A program made the position numbers and the translations under genes. A stretch of 64,000 nucleotides of DNA from Pseudomonas cremoricolorata (GTDB lineage: Bacteria; Pseudomonadota; Gammaproteobacteria; Pseudomonadales; Pseudomonadaceae), in the NCBI RefSeq assembly GCF_000759535.1, contig NZ_CP009455.1:1674001-1738000 (forward strand). Reading direction: 5' to 3'. The stretch's first letter is position 1. Each line of letters begins with the position of its first letter. Below the pieces are notes generated by a model. That model saw only the letters and a program-made list of their open reading frames with translations. It searched no databases and was not told the origin of the DNA. Below, piece by piece: positions 27,457-39,913 of this stretch.

Positions 27457-30400
27457 TTATAACGGGGGAATGGGAGAGGTGCCATCTGAAAGATCTGTTG
27501 GTGCTATACGAAGAAACTGCGCCGCGAATTCGGCGGGGGGGAGGGGGAGGCTGACGTAGTAGCCCTGGATCTGTTCGCAGCCTTCAGCGGCGAGGAATTG
27601 CTGTTGGGCTTGGGTTTCGACGCCTTCGGCGATGATGGTCAGTTGCATGCTGCGGCCCAGGGCGATGATGGCGCGGGCGATGGCGGCGTCGTGGGCGTCT
27701 TCGGGTAGGCCGCGGATGAAGGATTGGTCGATCTTGAGGATGTCCAGTGGCAGGCGCTTGAGGTAGCTGAGCGAGGAGTAGCCGGTGCCGAAATCGTCGA
27801 TGGCCAGCTGTACGCCGAGCTGTTTGAGCTGATCGAGCACGATCAGGGCCTCTTCGGCCTGGCTCATGATGAAGTTTTCGGTGATCTCCAACTGCAAGTC
27901 ACCGGCTTCCAGGCGGTAGGCCCCAAGCAGTTGCTCGATGCGTCCGGCGAGGTTGGGTTGGCGCAGTTGGGCGCCGGCGAGGTTGATCGACAGGGGGCCG
28001 AAGGGCAGGTACTCGGCTTTCCACGCCTGCATTTGCCGGCACGCTTGCTCCAGCACCCAGTCGCCGAGCTGGAGAATGCTGCCGTTGTCTTCGGCCAGGT
28101 GAATGAAATGCTCGGGCGGCACCTCGCCGAAGGTGGGGTGGCTCCAGCGAATCAAGGCTTCGGCGCCGACCAGGCTCTGCGTCTTGAGGCTGAACTTGGG
28201 CTGGTAGCACAGGCTCAGTTCGTTGCGCTCGATGGCCCGGCGCAGTTCGTGCTCCAGGGCGATACGCTCGCTGGCCTGGGCGGTGAGATCGCGGGTGTAG
28301 GCTTCGACGCGGTTGCGGCCCTTGGCCTTGGAGCGGTACATGGCGGCGTCGGCGTTGCGGATCAGGCTGGCGACGTCGGTGCCGTCCTGTGGATAAAGGC
28401 TGATGCCGATGCTGGCGCTGGTGAAGAACTCGTGCTCGCCTGCCTGGAACGGCGCGACGAAGCAGGCCAGCAACTTGTTGGCGATGGCACTGGCGTCACT
28501 CGGGCGGTGCAGGCCTGGCAGCAGGATGATGAACTCGTCGCCGCCCAGACGCGCCACGGTATCGACGTCGCGTACCTGCTCTTTCAGGCGCTGGGCAATG
28601 CCTTTGAGCAGCAGGTCGCCCACCGGGTGGCCGAGGCTGTCGTTGATGTGCTTGAAGCGGTCCAGGTCGAGGAACAGCACAGCGCCCTGGTGGCTGGAGC
28701 CTTGCGAGCAGGTCAGGGCGGCTTGCAGGCGGTTCTCGAACAGCGCGCGGTTTGGCAGCCCGGTCAGCGGGTCGTGGTGGGCTTGGTAGTCGAGCTTGGC
28801 CTGGGCGTGCTTGAGGCTGGAGATGTCGGCGAACACCGACACGAAGTGAGTAATCTCGCGCTCGTGGTTGCGCACCACGCTGATGGTCACCCAGCCAGGG
28901 TACAGTTCGCCGTTCTTGCGCTTGTTGCAGATCTCGCCTTGCCAGTGGCCCTCGGCAGTCAGTTGGTGCCACATCGCCGCATAGAAGGCGCTGTCATGTT
29001 GCCCTGACGCCATCAGCCGGGGTGTCTGGCCCAGAGCTTCGATCTCGCTGTACCCGGTGATTTCGCTGAAGGCACGGTTGACCGCGCTGATGTGCTGCTC
29101 AGTGTCGGTGATCAGCACGGCTTCGGCGGTGTTCTCGAACACGGTAGCGGCCAGTTGCAGTTTTTCCTGCATCAGGTGGCGTTCGGTGATGTCGCGGGCG
29201 ATGGTCAGCATGCAGTCGACACCGGCGATGGGCAGTGGTCGAGCAGACAGCTCGCACAGGCGAATCTGCCCGTCGCTGCGCCGGATCAGGCAGCTGAAGT
29301 CACGCACGAAACCGTCCTGACGCAGGCGCTCGACCAGGCGCCGGCGTTCGTCGAGGTCAACCCAGATGCCCAGCTCGAGAGCGGTCTGGTTATTGATCAG
29401 GGGGTTGAGGTCGTAACCGGTCAGGCGACAGAAACCCTCGTTGACTTCGATCAGCAGGCCATCGCTCTGGCGCGACAGCAGCAGACCATCGGGCGAGGCG
29501 TGGAAGGCCTTGGCGAACTTCTCTTCTGAGGTCTGCAGTTGTTCCTGGGTTTGCTTGAGCTGGCTGATGTCGCGCACCGCGACCACCATCGCCGCGGTGC
29601 CGTCGAGGTCGAAGGTCTGCGCCGAGGTGAGGCCGGTGAAACGCTGGCCGTTGCTGCGCCGGAAGGTCATCTCCAGGTTGCGGATGCCGCCACGGTGCAA
29701 GCGTTCCAGCAGGCTGGGACCGGCTTGCTCGGCTTCCCACAGGCCCAGTTCGGTGGCGGTATGACCGATGACCTGGGCATGCTGCAGGCCGATCTGTTCT
29801 TCGAAGGCTTCGTTGACATCCAGCAGGCAGCCATCGCTGTGGCGGGCGATCACCAGAATGTCCGGACACTGCTCGAACACCGAGGCGAATTTCTGCTCGG
29901 ACAGGCGTAGCGCATGTTCGGCGCGCTTGGTTTCGCTGATGTCGATCATCAGCCCGCGCATCAGCGGTTTATGGCCCTGTTCGATCATGCTGACGATGTT
30001 GCGCACCCACAGCGCACGCCCATCGGCGCGGATCACTCGGTAATCGAGGCTATGGTCGCGCCCGGCGGCGGTCTCGCTTTCGCAGTAAGTCTGCGCCCAC
30101 AACGCGTCGTCGGGATGCAGGATGCTGCGCCAGAACCCCGGTTTGAGCCATTCCTTGAGGGCATAACCGAGCAGGCCCTCGGCGTGGGGCGAAACATAGC
30201 TGTAGGTGAACTCGTTGGCGTCGGCTTCCCAGGCAATGGCCGACAGGCTCTCGATCAGGCTGCGGTAATGGTACTCACTGCTGCGCAGTTCCTGTTCGAG
30301 AGCGATGCGCCTGGAGATTTCCGAGCTGAGCCGGCGGTTGATGCGGATCACGATCGCCAGCACCACGATCAGCAGCAGCAGGGCGGGCAGACCGTAAAGC

Positions 30401-31203
30401 AGCAGGTCGGTCCACAATGTGCGCTGATCGAGTGCGTCGGCCACCCAGCGCTCATGGATTGCGTCGATTTCACTGGGCGACAGGTCGGCCATGACCTTGT
30501 CGAGAATCGACACCAGCAGGCTGCTTTCCCTTGGCGCGGCCATCGCCAGTTGGTAGCGATACGGGGTCTGGCCACTGACGTGCAAGCCATCGAGCTTGAG
30601 TTCGCGCAGGCTCCAGATGCTCGAGGCGAGATCGCCGACCACGGCATCGACCTGGCCGGTGGCCAGCGCCTGCAAGGTCGAGCTGACGTTGGCCATGGCC
30701 ACCAGGTTGAGGTCGGGATGGTGGGTGCGCAATAACTCGTGGGGGGCATAGTTGTCCACCACAGCGATTTTCAGGCCGTAGAGATCCTGCAACGAGCGCG
30801 GTTGCGGGCCGCCATTGTGCGCCAGGATGACGATTGGAAAGTCCAGGTAGGGGCGGGTGAATGACAGGTATTGCTGGCGCTCGGGCGTGGACATGACCCC
30901 GGCCAGCAGGTCGAGCCGATTGTTTCGGGCCTGATCGAGCAACTGCGTCCAACTGCTGGGCGGCAGAGCGGTGGCGGTGATGCCCAGCCTTTTCTCGATC
31001 AACCCGATGTAGTCAGCGGACAGGCCCTGGTAGCGGCCGCTGGGGTCACGAAATTCGAACGGCGGCCAGGCCGAGTCGACGCCCAGTCGGATATCTGGAT
31101 GTTTACTGAGCCAGTTCTGCTCTTCTTGCGTAAGGTTCAGGGCGCTGGCAGCCGTCGTCCAGAGGGACATCAACAGCAACAGGCAGGCCGGCAGCAACCG
31201 CAT
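27457..31203 (-). CDS. rmcA: RmcA-like PAS/GGDEF/EAL cyclic-di-GMP enzyme
   Basis: Multidomain inner-membrane protein of 1248 residues. Order: signal peptide, periplasmic SBP_bac_3 domain (about 25-250), one membrane segment (about 270-292), about four PAS domains, GGDEF (RLGGDEF intact) and EAL (GAEALIRW, LEITENF, DDFGTGYS, LKIDQSF all intact). The phosphodiesterase should be active. The ATG at 31203 gives the signal peptide MRLLPACLLLLMSLWTTAASA. Location between a CAT tRNA and rpoD matches RmcA of P. aeruginosa, which senses redox state and lowers cyclic-di-GMP in biofilms. The orthology is inferred. Confidence 0.85.
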   Translation of the reverse strand: MRLLPACLLLLMSLWTTAASALNLTQEEQNWLSKHPDIRLGVDSAWPPFEFRDPSGRYQGLSADYIGLIEKRLGITATALPPSSWTQLLDQARNNRLDLLAGVMSTPERQQYLSFTRPYLDFPIVILAHNGGPQPRSLQDLYGLKIAVVDNYAPHELLRTHHPDLNLVAMANVSSTLQALATGQVDAVVGDLASSIWSLRELKLDGLHVSGQTPYRYQLAMAAPRESSLLVSILDKVMADLSPSEIDAIHERWVADALDQRTLWTDLLLYGLPALLLLIVVLAIVIRINRRLSSEISRRIALEQELRSSEYHYRSLIESLSAIAWEADANEFTYSYVSPHAEGLLGYALKEWLKPGFWRSILHPDDALWAQTYCESETAAGRDHSLDYRVIRADGRALWVRNIVSMIEQGHKPLMRGLMIDISETKRAEHALRLSEQKFASVFEQCPDILVIARHSDGCLLDVNEAFEEQIGLQHAQVIGHTATELGLWEAEQAGPSLLERLHRGGIRNLEMTFRRSNGQRFTGLTSAQTFDLDGTAAMVVAVRDISQLKQTQEQLQTSEEKFAKAFHASPDGLLLSRQSDGLLIEVNEGFCRLTGYDLNPLINNQTALELGIWVDLDERRRLVERLRQDGFVRDFSCLIRRSDGQIRLCELSARPLPIAGVDCMLTIARDITERHLMQEKLQLAATVFENTAEAVLITDTEQHISAVNRAFSEITGYSEIEALGQTPRLMASGQHDSAFYAAMWHQLTAEGHWQGEICNKRKNGELYPGWVTISVVRNHEREITHFVSVFADISSLKHAQAKLDYQAHHDPLTGLPNRALFENRLQAALTCSQGSSHQGAVLFLDLDRFKHINDSLGHPVGDLLLKGIAQRLKEQVRDVDTVARLGGDEFIILLPGLHRPSDASAIANKLLACFVAPFQAGEHEFFTSASIGISLYPQDGTDVASLIRNADAAMYRSKAKGRNRVEAYTRDLTAQASERIALEHELRRAIERNELSLCYQPKFSLKTQSLVGAEALIRWSHPTFGEVPPEHFIHLAEDNGSILQLGDWVLEQACRQMQAWKAEYLPFGPLSINLAGAQLRQPNLAGRIEQLLGAYRLEAGDLQLEITENFIMSQAEEALIVLDQLKQLGVQLAIDDFGTGYSSLSYLKRLPLDILKIDQSFIRGLPEDAHDAAIARAIIALGRSMQLTIIAEGVETQAQQQFLAAEGCEQIQGYYVSLPLPPAEFAAQFLRIAPTDLSDGTSPIPPL

Positions 31204-31362
31204 AACAGCGTCTCGATCAAGGGCGTTGAGTCGAGTGTAGACGGGCATTTAGCCCGCGCTGGACGCGTGAAGATTTTGTCTTTGAGGTGGGAAAAATGAC
31301 GCCAAGTGGCTGTCGCCAAAGCCCTTTATGCTCGGGCGTGTGCACTGAGACGGTGCGCGCTG

Positions 31363-31392
31363 AAAAGAAAAACCCCGGCCTGGGCCGGGGTT
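31363..31392 (-). terminator. Rho-independent terminator of rpoD
   Basis: AACCCCGGCC/GGCCGGGGTT is a 10-bp perfect stem with a 2-nt centre, followed on the minus strand by TTTTTCTTTTC. It starts 7 nt after the rpoD stop. Confidence 0.9.
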
Positions 31393-31398
31393 CTTTGA

Positions 31399-33246
<1,848 letters not shown>

Positions 33247-33313
33247 AACACCCTATCCACTGAAGGTCTTGGCGGGCAAAAAACAAGCCGAGGATTATAC
33301 CCGAGCATGGACC

Positions 33314-35311
33314 TCACGCGCCAGTTGAGGTCGGGGTTTGTGCTGGAACATGTCGAATGAGCAAGGCAACCAGTTCGGTTTTTTCTTCGCTGGTCAGCGC
33401 AGGGCCATGGCCACTATCGCTTAGACGCGCCTGCTTCATCAGATGTTCAAGCCTTCGCTCGCGCTGACGAGCGGATAACCTGGTTATGGTGTCGATAAAC
33501 TGCTGTTCAAGGTTTTCCCCATCGATCAGCCACTCCTTCTCGGCAAGGGCCCGAAGCAGACGACCCTGGTCGGTGCCGTGCCAGCGGGCGATCAGTTGCA
33601 TCGAGCTTAGACCAGGATTTTTCTGTGCGGCTTCGATCAAGGCCACCAGCAACTGACTGTAGACGTGGTCTTCGTCGGCGAAATGGCTGGCATTTTCCAC
33701 CTTTCCCGCCAGCAGCGGATGATGCAGCAGCGTACGCAGCGCAGACAGGGTGGGCGGTTCCACGGGTGCCGGCACCCGTGGCGGCGCGTCGCGTTGACCG
33801 TCGCGCTGCCAGGGTTTGCCACCCTTCTTGCTCCACGGTTTGTCCTGCCACTGCTTCTTGCCACTTTTCTGCGCAGTCCACGGCTGCTGTTCCAGCTGGG
33901 GCTGCGCGTGCTCGAACTGCGTATAGTCGTCGTAGTTCGGGGTAAAGCTGGCCATGGCGTCGTAATCGTAGCCAGGGTCGTAGTCCGGCGTGCTGGCCGG
34001 CGGCGCTTTTTGCGCCAGTTGCTCGACCTGCTGGGGATCGAGGCCAGTGATTTCACGCAAGCGATTGCGCATCAGCTGACGCAGGTTGGCGCCTGGCACC
34101 TGTTCGATCAGCGGCGCAGCCAGCGTGGCCATGTGCGCCTTGCCTTCCAGCGAGCGCGGGTCGGCCTCGTTGCTCAACTGCTCGAAGAAGTAATCGGCGA
34201 GCGGCTGAGCATGCTGGTTGATCCGCGCATGGAAAGCATCGGTGCCCTCTGCGCGAACCAGGCTGTCCGGGTCTTCGCCTTCTGGCAGGAACAGAAATCG
34301 CGCGCGTCGACCATCCTGCAGGCTGGGCAAGGCGGACTCCAGCGCACGCCAGGCCGCCTTGCGGCCGGCCTGGTCGCCGTCGAAACAGAACAGCACGCTG
34401 GGCACCACGCGGAACAAGCGCTTGAGGTGCTCTTCGCTGGTGGCCGTGCCCAGGGTGGCCACGGCATTGCGCAAGCCTTGTTGGGCCAGGGCAATGACGT
34501 CCATATAGCCCTCGACGACGATGATTTCGTCGAGGTTGCGGTTGTGCTTGCGTGCCTCGAACAGGCCATACAGCTCCTGGCCCTTGTGGAATACAGGGGT
34601 TTCCGGCGAGTTGAGGTACTTGGGCTTGTCGTCGCCCAATACCCGACCGCCGAAGGCGATCACCCGGCCACGGCTGTCGCGGATAGGGAAGATCACCCGG
34701 TCGCGGAAGCGATCGTAGCGCTTGCCGGATTCGGCGTTCTCGATCAGCAGGCCGGCGTCGATCATCACCTTGTGCTGCAGTGGATCGGCGCCCAGGTGCT
34801 TGAGCAGGTTGTCCCAGCCAGGGGGGGCGAAGCCCAGGGCGAAGTCGCGGGCGATCTCGCCCGACAGGCCGCGGCCCTTGAGGTATTCGACCGCCGTCTT
34901 GCGGGTCGGATGACTGCGCAGCGCCTGGCGATAGAACTCACTGGCGGCGGCCAACAACGGATAAAGCGGTGAATCGGTTGGCTGGCGCGGCTTTTGCCCG
35001 CGCCGGCTGTCTTCGCGTGGCACTTCCATGCCGGCTGCCCGAGCCAGCTCCTCGACGGCCTGGGGGAAGTCCAGGTTGTCGTGGTCCATGATGAAGCCCA
35101 GCGCGTTGCCGCCTGCGCCGCAGCCGAAGCAGTAGTAGAACTGCTTGTCTGGGCTGACCGTGAACGACGGGCTCTTTTCCTTGTGGAAAGGGCAGCAGGC
35201 GGACAGGTTCTTGCCGGTTTTTTTCAGCTGGACGCGCGAACTCACCACGTCGACGATGTCGGTGCGGTTGAGAAGATCGTCGATGAAGCTCTGTGGAATC
35301 AGCCCGGCCAT
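33314..35311 (-). CDS. dnaG: DNA primase
   Basis: Makes RNA primers at the replication fork. The 665-residue protein has the CHC2 zinc finger (CPFHKEKSPSF, FYYCFGCGAGG), the catalytic TOPRIM domain (VVEGYMDVIALAQQG, FCFDGDQAGRKAA), a Gln/Lys/Trp-rich linker (about 440-520) and the C-terminal DnaB-binding domain. It lies between rpsU and rpoD on the same strand. Confidence 0.97.
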   Translation of the reverse strand: MAGLIPQSFIDDLLNRTDIVDVVSSRVQLKKTGKNLSACCPFHKEKSPSFTVSPDKQFYYCFGCGAGGNALGFIMDHDNLDFPQAVEELARAAGMEVPREDSRRGQKPRQPTDSPLYPLLAAASEFYRQALRSHPTRKTAVEYLKGRGLSGEIARDFALGFAPPGWDNLLKHLGADPLQHKVMIDAGLLIENAESGKRYDRFRDRVIFPIRDSRGRVIAFGGRVLGDDKPKYLNSPETPVFHKGQELYGLFEARKHNRNLDEIIVVEGYMDVIALAQQGLRNAVATLGTATSEEHLKRLFRVVPSVLFCFDGDQAGRKAAWRALESALPSLQDGRRARFLFLPEGEDPDSLVRAEGTDAFHARINQHAQPLADYFFEQLSNEADPRSLEGKAHMATLAAPLIEQVPGANLRQLMRNRLREITGLDPQQVEQLAQKAPPASTPDYDPGYDYDAMASFTPNYDDYTQFEHAQPQLEQQPWTAQKSGKKQWQDKPWSKKGGKPWQRDGQRDAPPRVPAPVEPPTLSALRTLLHHPLLAGKVENASHFADEDHVYSQLLVALIEAAQKNPGLSSMQLIARWHGTDQGRLLRALAEKEWLIDGENLEQQFIDTITRLSARQRERRLEHLMKQARLSDSGHGPALTSEEKTELVALLIRHVPAQTPTSTGA

Positions 35312-35537
35312 GGTCGTCTCGTCATCTGGCTACTGGCAAGTCTAAACGCTTGCGCGCAGCTTCGCGGCCAGTGATGAAAGTGGGAAAAGCGGGAAGGGTG
35401 TGCGCGTCGCCAGCCTCGAAAGGCTCGTCAGTAGCACGTGCACCGCTGGTCCAGGACCAGATCTGACGTCATGTAGCAGGTTGCCCGTAGCTTGTGCCGG
35501 GGCGCAATAGGCGCATGGCCTAGAGCTTGAAACTACA

Positions 35538-35573
35538 ACTGCCATTAGCCCGGCGCAGGGCCGGGCTTGGCAG
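35538..35573 (-). other. Hairpin downstream of rpsU
   Basis: AGCCCGG and CCGGGCT pair around about seven bases, 23 nt beyond the rpsU stop. There is no T-tract. In this operon a partial terminator between rpsU and dnaG is common and lets rpsU be expressed more strongly, so that is the likely role. Confidence 0.45.
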
Positions 35574-35595
35574 AAGCTTTGCGACGACGTCTGTA

Positions 35596-35811
35596 TTAGT
35601 ACAGACGAACGGCGCGGCGCTGTTCGCGCTGAACTTTCTTGGCGTGACGCTTAACAGCGGCAGCAGCCTTACGCTTACGCTCTGCGGTGGGCTTTTCGTA
35701 AAACTCGCGGCTACGAACTTCAGCCAATACACCGGCTTTTTCGCAGGAGCGCTTGAAACGACGCAGAGCGACGTCGAAGGGTTCGTTCTCTTTAACTTTG
35801 ACGGCTGGCAT
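35596..35811 (-). CDS. rpsU: 30S ribosomal protein S21
   Basis: 71-residue basic protein of the small subunit platform needed for efficient initiation. The sequence ([28 protein letters not shown], then a Lys/Arg-rich tail) is typical. It is the first gene of rpsU-dnaG-rpoD and divergent from tsaD, the conserved arrangement. Confidence 0.98.
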   Translation of the reverse strand: MPAVKVKENEPFDVALRRFKRSCEKAGVLAEVRSREFYEKPTAERKRKAAAAVKRHAKKVQREQRRAVRLY

Positions 35812-36015
35812 CCAGGGCTACCTTAATTCATTACCGGGGTAGACGTACTCCTGGCAAAACAATGGTGTGCTGGAGAACGTCGGTTTTCAAGGGTTGCGGA
35901 TGTTACCCCGTAGCCAGCCGGAATGCAAAGCCTCTGATCGAAAACCGCTGGTCGGCACCTGGCACGGCGACTATCATGCGCGGCTTCGAATTCAGCCTCT
36001 ACAAGGCAAAGGCCC

Positions 36016-37041
36016 ATGCTAGTACTGGGATTGGAAACATCCTGCGATGAAACAGGCGTCGCATTATATGACAGTGAGCGCGGTTTGCTAGCCGATGCGC
36101 TGTTCAGCCAGATCGATCTGCACCGCGTCTACGGCGGCGTAGTGCCCGAGCTTGCCTCGCGTGACCACGTCAAGCGCATGCTGCCGTTGATCCGCGAAGT
36201 GTTGGCCAGCGCCGGCTGCGTGGCCAGCGACATCGACGCCATCGCCTACACCGCAGGGCCCGGATTGGTCGGTGCGCTGCTGGTCGGCGCGTCGTGCGCC
36301 CAGGCGCTGGCGTTCGCCTGGGACGTCCCGGCGATCGGCGTCCACCATATGGAAGGGCATCTGCTGGCGCCCATGCTCGAAGCCCAGCCGCCACAGTTTC
36401 CGTTCGTCGCTTTGTTGGTGTCGGGTGGTCACACGCAGTTGGTGCGCGTCGATGGCATTGGCCAATACCAGCTGCTGGGTGAGAGCCTGGACGATGCCGC
36501 AGGTGAGGCCTTCGACAAGACTGCCAAGCTCATTGGCCTGAATTATCCGGGCGGCCCGGAAATCGCCCGTCTGGCCGAGCACGGCGTGCCGGGGCGCTTC
36601 AAGTTCCCACGGCCAATGACCGATCGCCCTGGCCTGGAATTCAGCTTCAGCGGCTTGAAGACCTTCGCCCTCAACACCTGGCAGCAGTGCTGTGCGGCTG
36701 GCGATGACACCGAACAGACCCGTTGCGATGTGTCCCTGGCGTTCCAGCAGGCGGTGGTCGAGACCTTGACCATCAAATGCAAGCGGGCCCTCAAGCAGAC
36801 CGGCCTCAAGCGACTGGTGATCGCCGGGGGGGTGAGTGCCAACAAAGCCTTGCGCGCGTCACTTGAAGAGATGCTGGCCGGGCTCAAGGGCAACGTTTAT
36901 TACGCGCGTCCGCAGTTCTGCACCGACAACGGCGCGATGATCGCCTATGCCGGTTGCCAGCGTCTGCTGGCCGGTCAGCAGCAGGACCTGGCGATCAGCG
37001 TGCAGGCGCGCTGGCCGATGGAGCAACTGCCGCCGCTGTGA
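36016..37041 (+). CDS. tsaD: tRNA N6-threonylcarbamoyltransferase
   Basis: Catalytic subunit that transfers threonylcarbamoyl to A37 of tRNAs reading ANN codons, with TsaB and TsaE. The 341-residue protein has the ASKHA fold, with the metal-binding HMEGH motif ([11 protein letters not shown]), the nucleotide-binding SGGHTQL and [13 protein letters not shown]. Divergent from rpsU and convergent with plsY. Confidence 0.97.
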   Translation: MLVLGLETSCDETGVALYDSERGLLADALFSQIDLHRVYGGVVPELASRDHVKRMLPLIREVLASAGCVASDIDAIAYTAGPGLVGALLVGASCAQALAFAWDVPAIGVHHMEGHLLAPMLEAQPPQFPFVALLVSGGHTQLVRVDGIGQYQLLGESLDDAAGEAFDKTAKLIGLNYPGGPEIARLAEHGVPGRFKFPRPMTDRPGLEFSFSGLKTFALNTWQQCCAAGDDTEQTRCDVSLAFQQAVVETLTIKCKRALKQTGLKRLVIAGGVSANKALRASLEEMLAGLKGNVYYARPQFCTDNGAMIAYAGCQRLLAGQQQDLAISVQARWPMEQLPPL

Positions 37042-37072
37042 ATGGGCGGGATCGCGCCAGGCTTTTCAGCGT

Positions 37073-37642
37073 CTAGAAATGCCGCTCGCGCCCCGCACGC
37101 AGATCGCGCAGGTTGCTGCGGTGGCTCCAGACGATCAGCACGGTCAGCACCGCCATCGGCAGCAATGCTTCGGGCTGGCGCCAAGCCAGAAGCGGCAGGG
37201 TCAGAGGGGTCGCGATGAGGGCGGCCAGCGAGCTGGTGCGGCTGAGATAGAGCGTCAGCAGCCACACACTGATGGCCAGCAGCGCGGCTGGCAGGTACAC
37301 CGCACTGAGCATGCCTGCCGCCGTGGCGACGCCCTTGCCGCCGCGGAAGCGGAAATACAGCGGAAACACATGGCCGACCACCGCACACAGGCCGATCCAG
37401 GCTTGCTCGTGCAGGTCCAGACCCGCGCCTCGTGCCAGCAGTACCGGTACGACGCCCTTGCACAGGTCGCCCAACAGGGTCAGGATCGCCATTCGGCGCC
37501 CTGCCAGGCGCAGCATGTTGGTGGCGCCGGCATTGCCTGAACCGCTGCAACGTGGGTCCGGGCTGCCCGAAAGGCGGCTCAGGACGATGGCGAAGGACAG
37601 CGAGCCAAGCAGGTAGGCGAGCAGTGCCAGAAACCAAAACAT
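37073..37642 (-). CDS. plsY: Glycerol-3-phosphate acyltransferase PlsY
   Basis: Inner-membrane enzyme that acylates glycerol-3-phosphate from acyl phosphate, the first step of phospholipid synthesis. The 189-residue protein has about five membrane segments. The three PlsY motifs are seen: [23 protein letters not shown] and [12 protein letters not shown]. Divergent from folB. Confidence 0.95.
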   Translation of the reverse strand: MFWFLALLAYLLGSLSFAIVLSRLSGSPDPRCSGSGNAGATNMLRLAGRRMAILTLLGDLCKGVVPVLLARGAGLDLHEQAWIGLCAVVGHVFPLYFRFRGGKGVATAAGMLSAVYLPAALLAISVWLLTLYLSRTSSLAALIATPLTLPLLAWRQPEALLPMAVLTVLIVWSHRSNLRDLRAGRERHF

Positions 37643-37717
37643 GCTAACTATTCCGGGCGAGGACGCCCCAGATTCTAACGGCGCCCGTCGCCCTTGTCGT
37701 GCTGTGGAGAGAAGTGC

Positions 37718-38074
37718 TTGGACAGAGTGTTCATCGAAGGCCTGGAGGTCGATACCGTCATCGGTGCCTATGACTGGGAGCGTGACATCCGCCAGTGCCT
37801 GCGCCTGGACCTGCGGTTCGCCTGGGATAACCGTCCGGCGGCAGCGGACGATGATCTCAGCCTGACGCTGGATTACGCCACGGTCACCGCGCGCATTCAG
37901 GCATTCGCCGAGCAGGCGCGTTTCGAACTGGTGGAAACCTTCGCCGAGCGTCTGGCCGCCGCGCTGATGAGCGAGTTCGGCATCCGTTGGATGCGCCTGA
38001 AAGTCACCAAGCCCGGCGCCATTGCGGCTGCGCGGGGTGGAGTGGGCGTGGAGATCGAGCGCGGATGTCTCTGA
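37718..38074 (+). CDS. folB: Dihydroneopterin aldolase
   Basis: Converts 7,8-dihydroneopterin to 6-hydroxymethyl-dihydropterin and glycolaldehyde in folate synthesis. A TTG start at 37718 is chosen. GGAGA stands 7-8 nt upstream and the result, [20 protein letters not shown], is the family N-terminus. The longer reading upstream has no ribosome site. The protein is 118 residues and includes the catalytic Lys region LKVTKPGAI. It overlaps folK by 10 nt. Confidence 0.93.
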   Translation: MDRVFIEGLEVDTVIGAYDWERDIRQCLRLDLRFAWDNRPAAADDDLSLTLDYATVTARIQAFAEQARFELVETFAERLAAALMSEFGIRWMRLKVTKPGAIAAARGGVGVEIERGCL

Positions 38075-38574
38075 GCACGGTATACCTGGGGCTGGGCAGC
38101 AATATCGAGCGCGAGCGGCACTTGTGCGCCGGTCTCGATGCGCTGGCCGAAGTGCTGGTCGATCTGCGCTGCTCGCCGGCCTTCGAAAGCGAGCCAGTCG
38201 GCATCAAGAGCGGCCCGTTCATCAACTTCGTGGTCACTGGCCAGACCCACCTGCCGTTGCTCGAACTCGACCGTCGGCTCAAGTTCATCGAGGCTGACAA
38301 CGGCCGCTACGCCCCTGATCGCAAGGGGCTGCCGCTGGATATCGACGTGCTGATGTACCAAGACTGGCAAGGTACCTTCGACGGCCTGGTGCTGCCGCGA
38401 GCAGAAATCCTCAAGAACGCCTTCGTGCTGTGGCCGCTGTCGCTGCTGGCGCCGCACCTGGTGCACCCCGTGGCGGGCAAGAGCATGGCGCAGCTGTGGC
38501 AGGAAGCCGATATTCAGCAAGTGCTGGCGCCAGTGCCCTTCGAGTGGCGTGGGCGGCAACTGACCGAAGCCTGA
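38065..38574 (+). CDS. folK: 6-hydroxymethyl-7,8-dihydropterin pyrophosphokinase
   Basis: Transfers pyrophosphate from ATP to hydroxymethyl-dihydropterin, the step after FolB. The ATG at 38065 gives [17 protein letters not shown], the family start. The protein has 169 residues. The usual RWGPRTLDLDI block is changed to [19 protein letters not shown], which keeps the two Asp metal ligands, and I recall the same form in other pseudomonads. Translationally coupled to folB. Confidence 0.92.
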   Translation: MSLSTVYLGLGSNIERERHLCAGLDALAEVLVDLRCSPAFESEPVGIKSGPFINFVVTGQTHLPLLELDRRLKFIEADNGRYAPDRKGLPLDIDVLMYQDWQGTFDGLVLPRAEILKNAFVLWPLSLLAPHLVHPVAGKSMAQLWQEADIQQVLAPVPFEWRGRQLTEA

Positions 38575-38622
38575 ATCCCTTGACCTGAGCCAGCGTCCTG
38601 CCCGCTCAGGCCGTGGCCGCAC

Positions 38623-39855
38623 TCAAGCCTGCGCGCGCTCTGCCTTGAAGGCTTTCAACGCCTGCAGGCGGGCGTGCTGGATGGCATCCCCGAGCGCCTT
38701 GCCGCTCAAACCCTGATCGATCAGCGATTGTGCTGTGACGGCGCGTGCCACCTGTGCTGCCGAGCGCAGGTAGTCGGCCTGTGGGTAGGCTCGTCGTTCC
38801 AGGCCCAGGCGGCCACGGGCGTCCATTTCGCAGGCCGCGATGAAGTCTTCGAAGCGCTGTGGGCGCCGGTAGATGTCGAATTTCTGCAACAGGGTCAGTA
38901 GCGTGTCGGCGCGCAGCTCCACGGCGCGATGGCCATGGGTGTGGTATTCGCCCACCAGCAAGGCCAGCTCCTGACATTCCCGTGGTGCCTTGAAGCGTTC
39001 ATTCACTGCTTTGATCAGCTTCAGCCCACGGTGCTCGTGGGCGATGTGCCGAGGCCACTGCGCGGGCGGGGTAGTGCCTTTGCCGAGGTCGTGCAACAGG
39101 CAGGCCCAGCGTACGCTCAGGGGTTGCTGGTGCAGCGCCGCTTGCTGGAGTACTGCCAAGGTATGCACGCCGCTGTCGATTTCCGGATGGTGCGCTTCAG
39201 GTTGCGGCACGCCGAACAGCGCGTCGACCTCCGGCAACAAGTGTTGCAGTGCGCCGCAGTCACGCAGCACCTGAATGAACACCTGGGGCTGGTCTTCCAT
39301 CAAGGCGCGTTCGATTTCCTTCCAGCTGCGCTCGGCAGTCAACGCTTGAAGCTCGCCTGATTCGCCGATCTGGCGCATCAGCTCAAGCGTTTCCTCGGCC
39401 ACCCGAAAGCCCAACGGTGCATAGCGCGCGGCGAAGCGTGCGACGCGCAGCACGCGTAAAGGGTCTTCGGCAAAGGCAGGGGAGACGTGGCGCAGTACCC
39501 GGGCCTCGAGGTCGGCCTGGCCATGGTAAGGGTCATACAACTGGCCATATTCGTCCTCGGCCATGGCATTGATGGTCAAGTCGCGGCGGATCAAGTCCTG
39601 CCCGAGGGTCACGTCCGGGCTGGCGTGGAAGGTAAAGCCGCCATAGCCGCGACCGCTCTTGCGCTCAGTGCGCGCCAAGGCGTATTCCTCACCGCTTTCG
39701 GGGTGCAGAAACACCGGAAAATCCGCGCCGACCGGGCGATAGCCCAGTTCGTGCATCTGTTCGACGCTGGCACCGACCACCACCCAGTCGATATCACTGA
39801 CGCTGCGACCGAGCAGGCGGTCGCGCACGGCACCGCCAACTTTGTAGATTTGCAT
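38623..39855 (-). CDS. cca: Multifunctional CCA-adding tRNA nucleotidyltransferase
   Basis: Adds or repairs the CCA end of tRNAs. The 410-residue protein has the class II nucleotidyltransferase head ([13 protein letters not shown], catalytic [19 protein letters not shown]) and a C-terminal HD domain with LLHDLGKG giving phosphatase and phosphodiesterase activities. The ATG at 39855 is preferred to the GTG at 39861, because GGAGG is nine bases from the first and only three from the second. Convergent with folK. Confidence 0.95.
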   Translation of the reverse strand: MQIYKVGGAVRDRLLGRSVSDIDWVVVGASVEQMHELGYRPVGADFPVFLHPESGEEYALARTERKSGRGYGGFTFHASPDVTLGQDLIRRDLTINAMAEDEYGQLYDPYHGQADLEARVLRHVSPAFAEDPLRVLRVARFAARYAPLGFRVAEETLELMRQIGESGELQALTAERSWKEIERALMEDQPQVFIQVLRDCGALQHLLPEVDALFGVPQPEAHHPEIDSGVHTLAVLQQAALHQQPLSVRWACLLHDLGKGTTPPAQWPRHIAHEHRGLKLIKAVNERFKAPRECQELALLVGEYHTHGHRAVELRADTLLTLLQKFDIYRRPQRFEDFIAACEMDARGRLGLERRAYPQADYLRSAAQVARAVTAQSLIDQGLSGKALGDAIQHARLQALKAFKAERAQA

Positions 39856-39913
39856 GGGCACTTACCTCCAATCTGGCGCACAGCATAACGTGCGCGCCAG
39901 ATCGAAGGGTCAT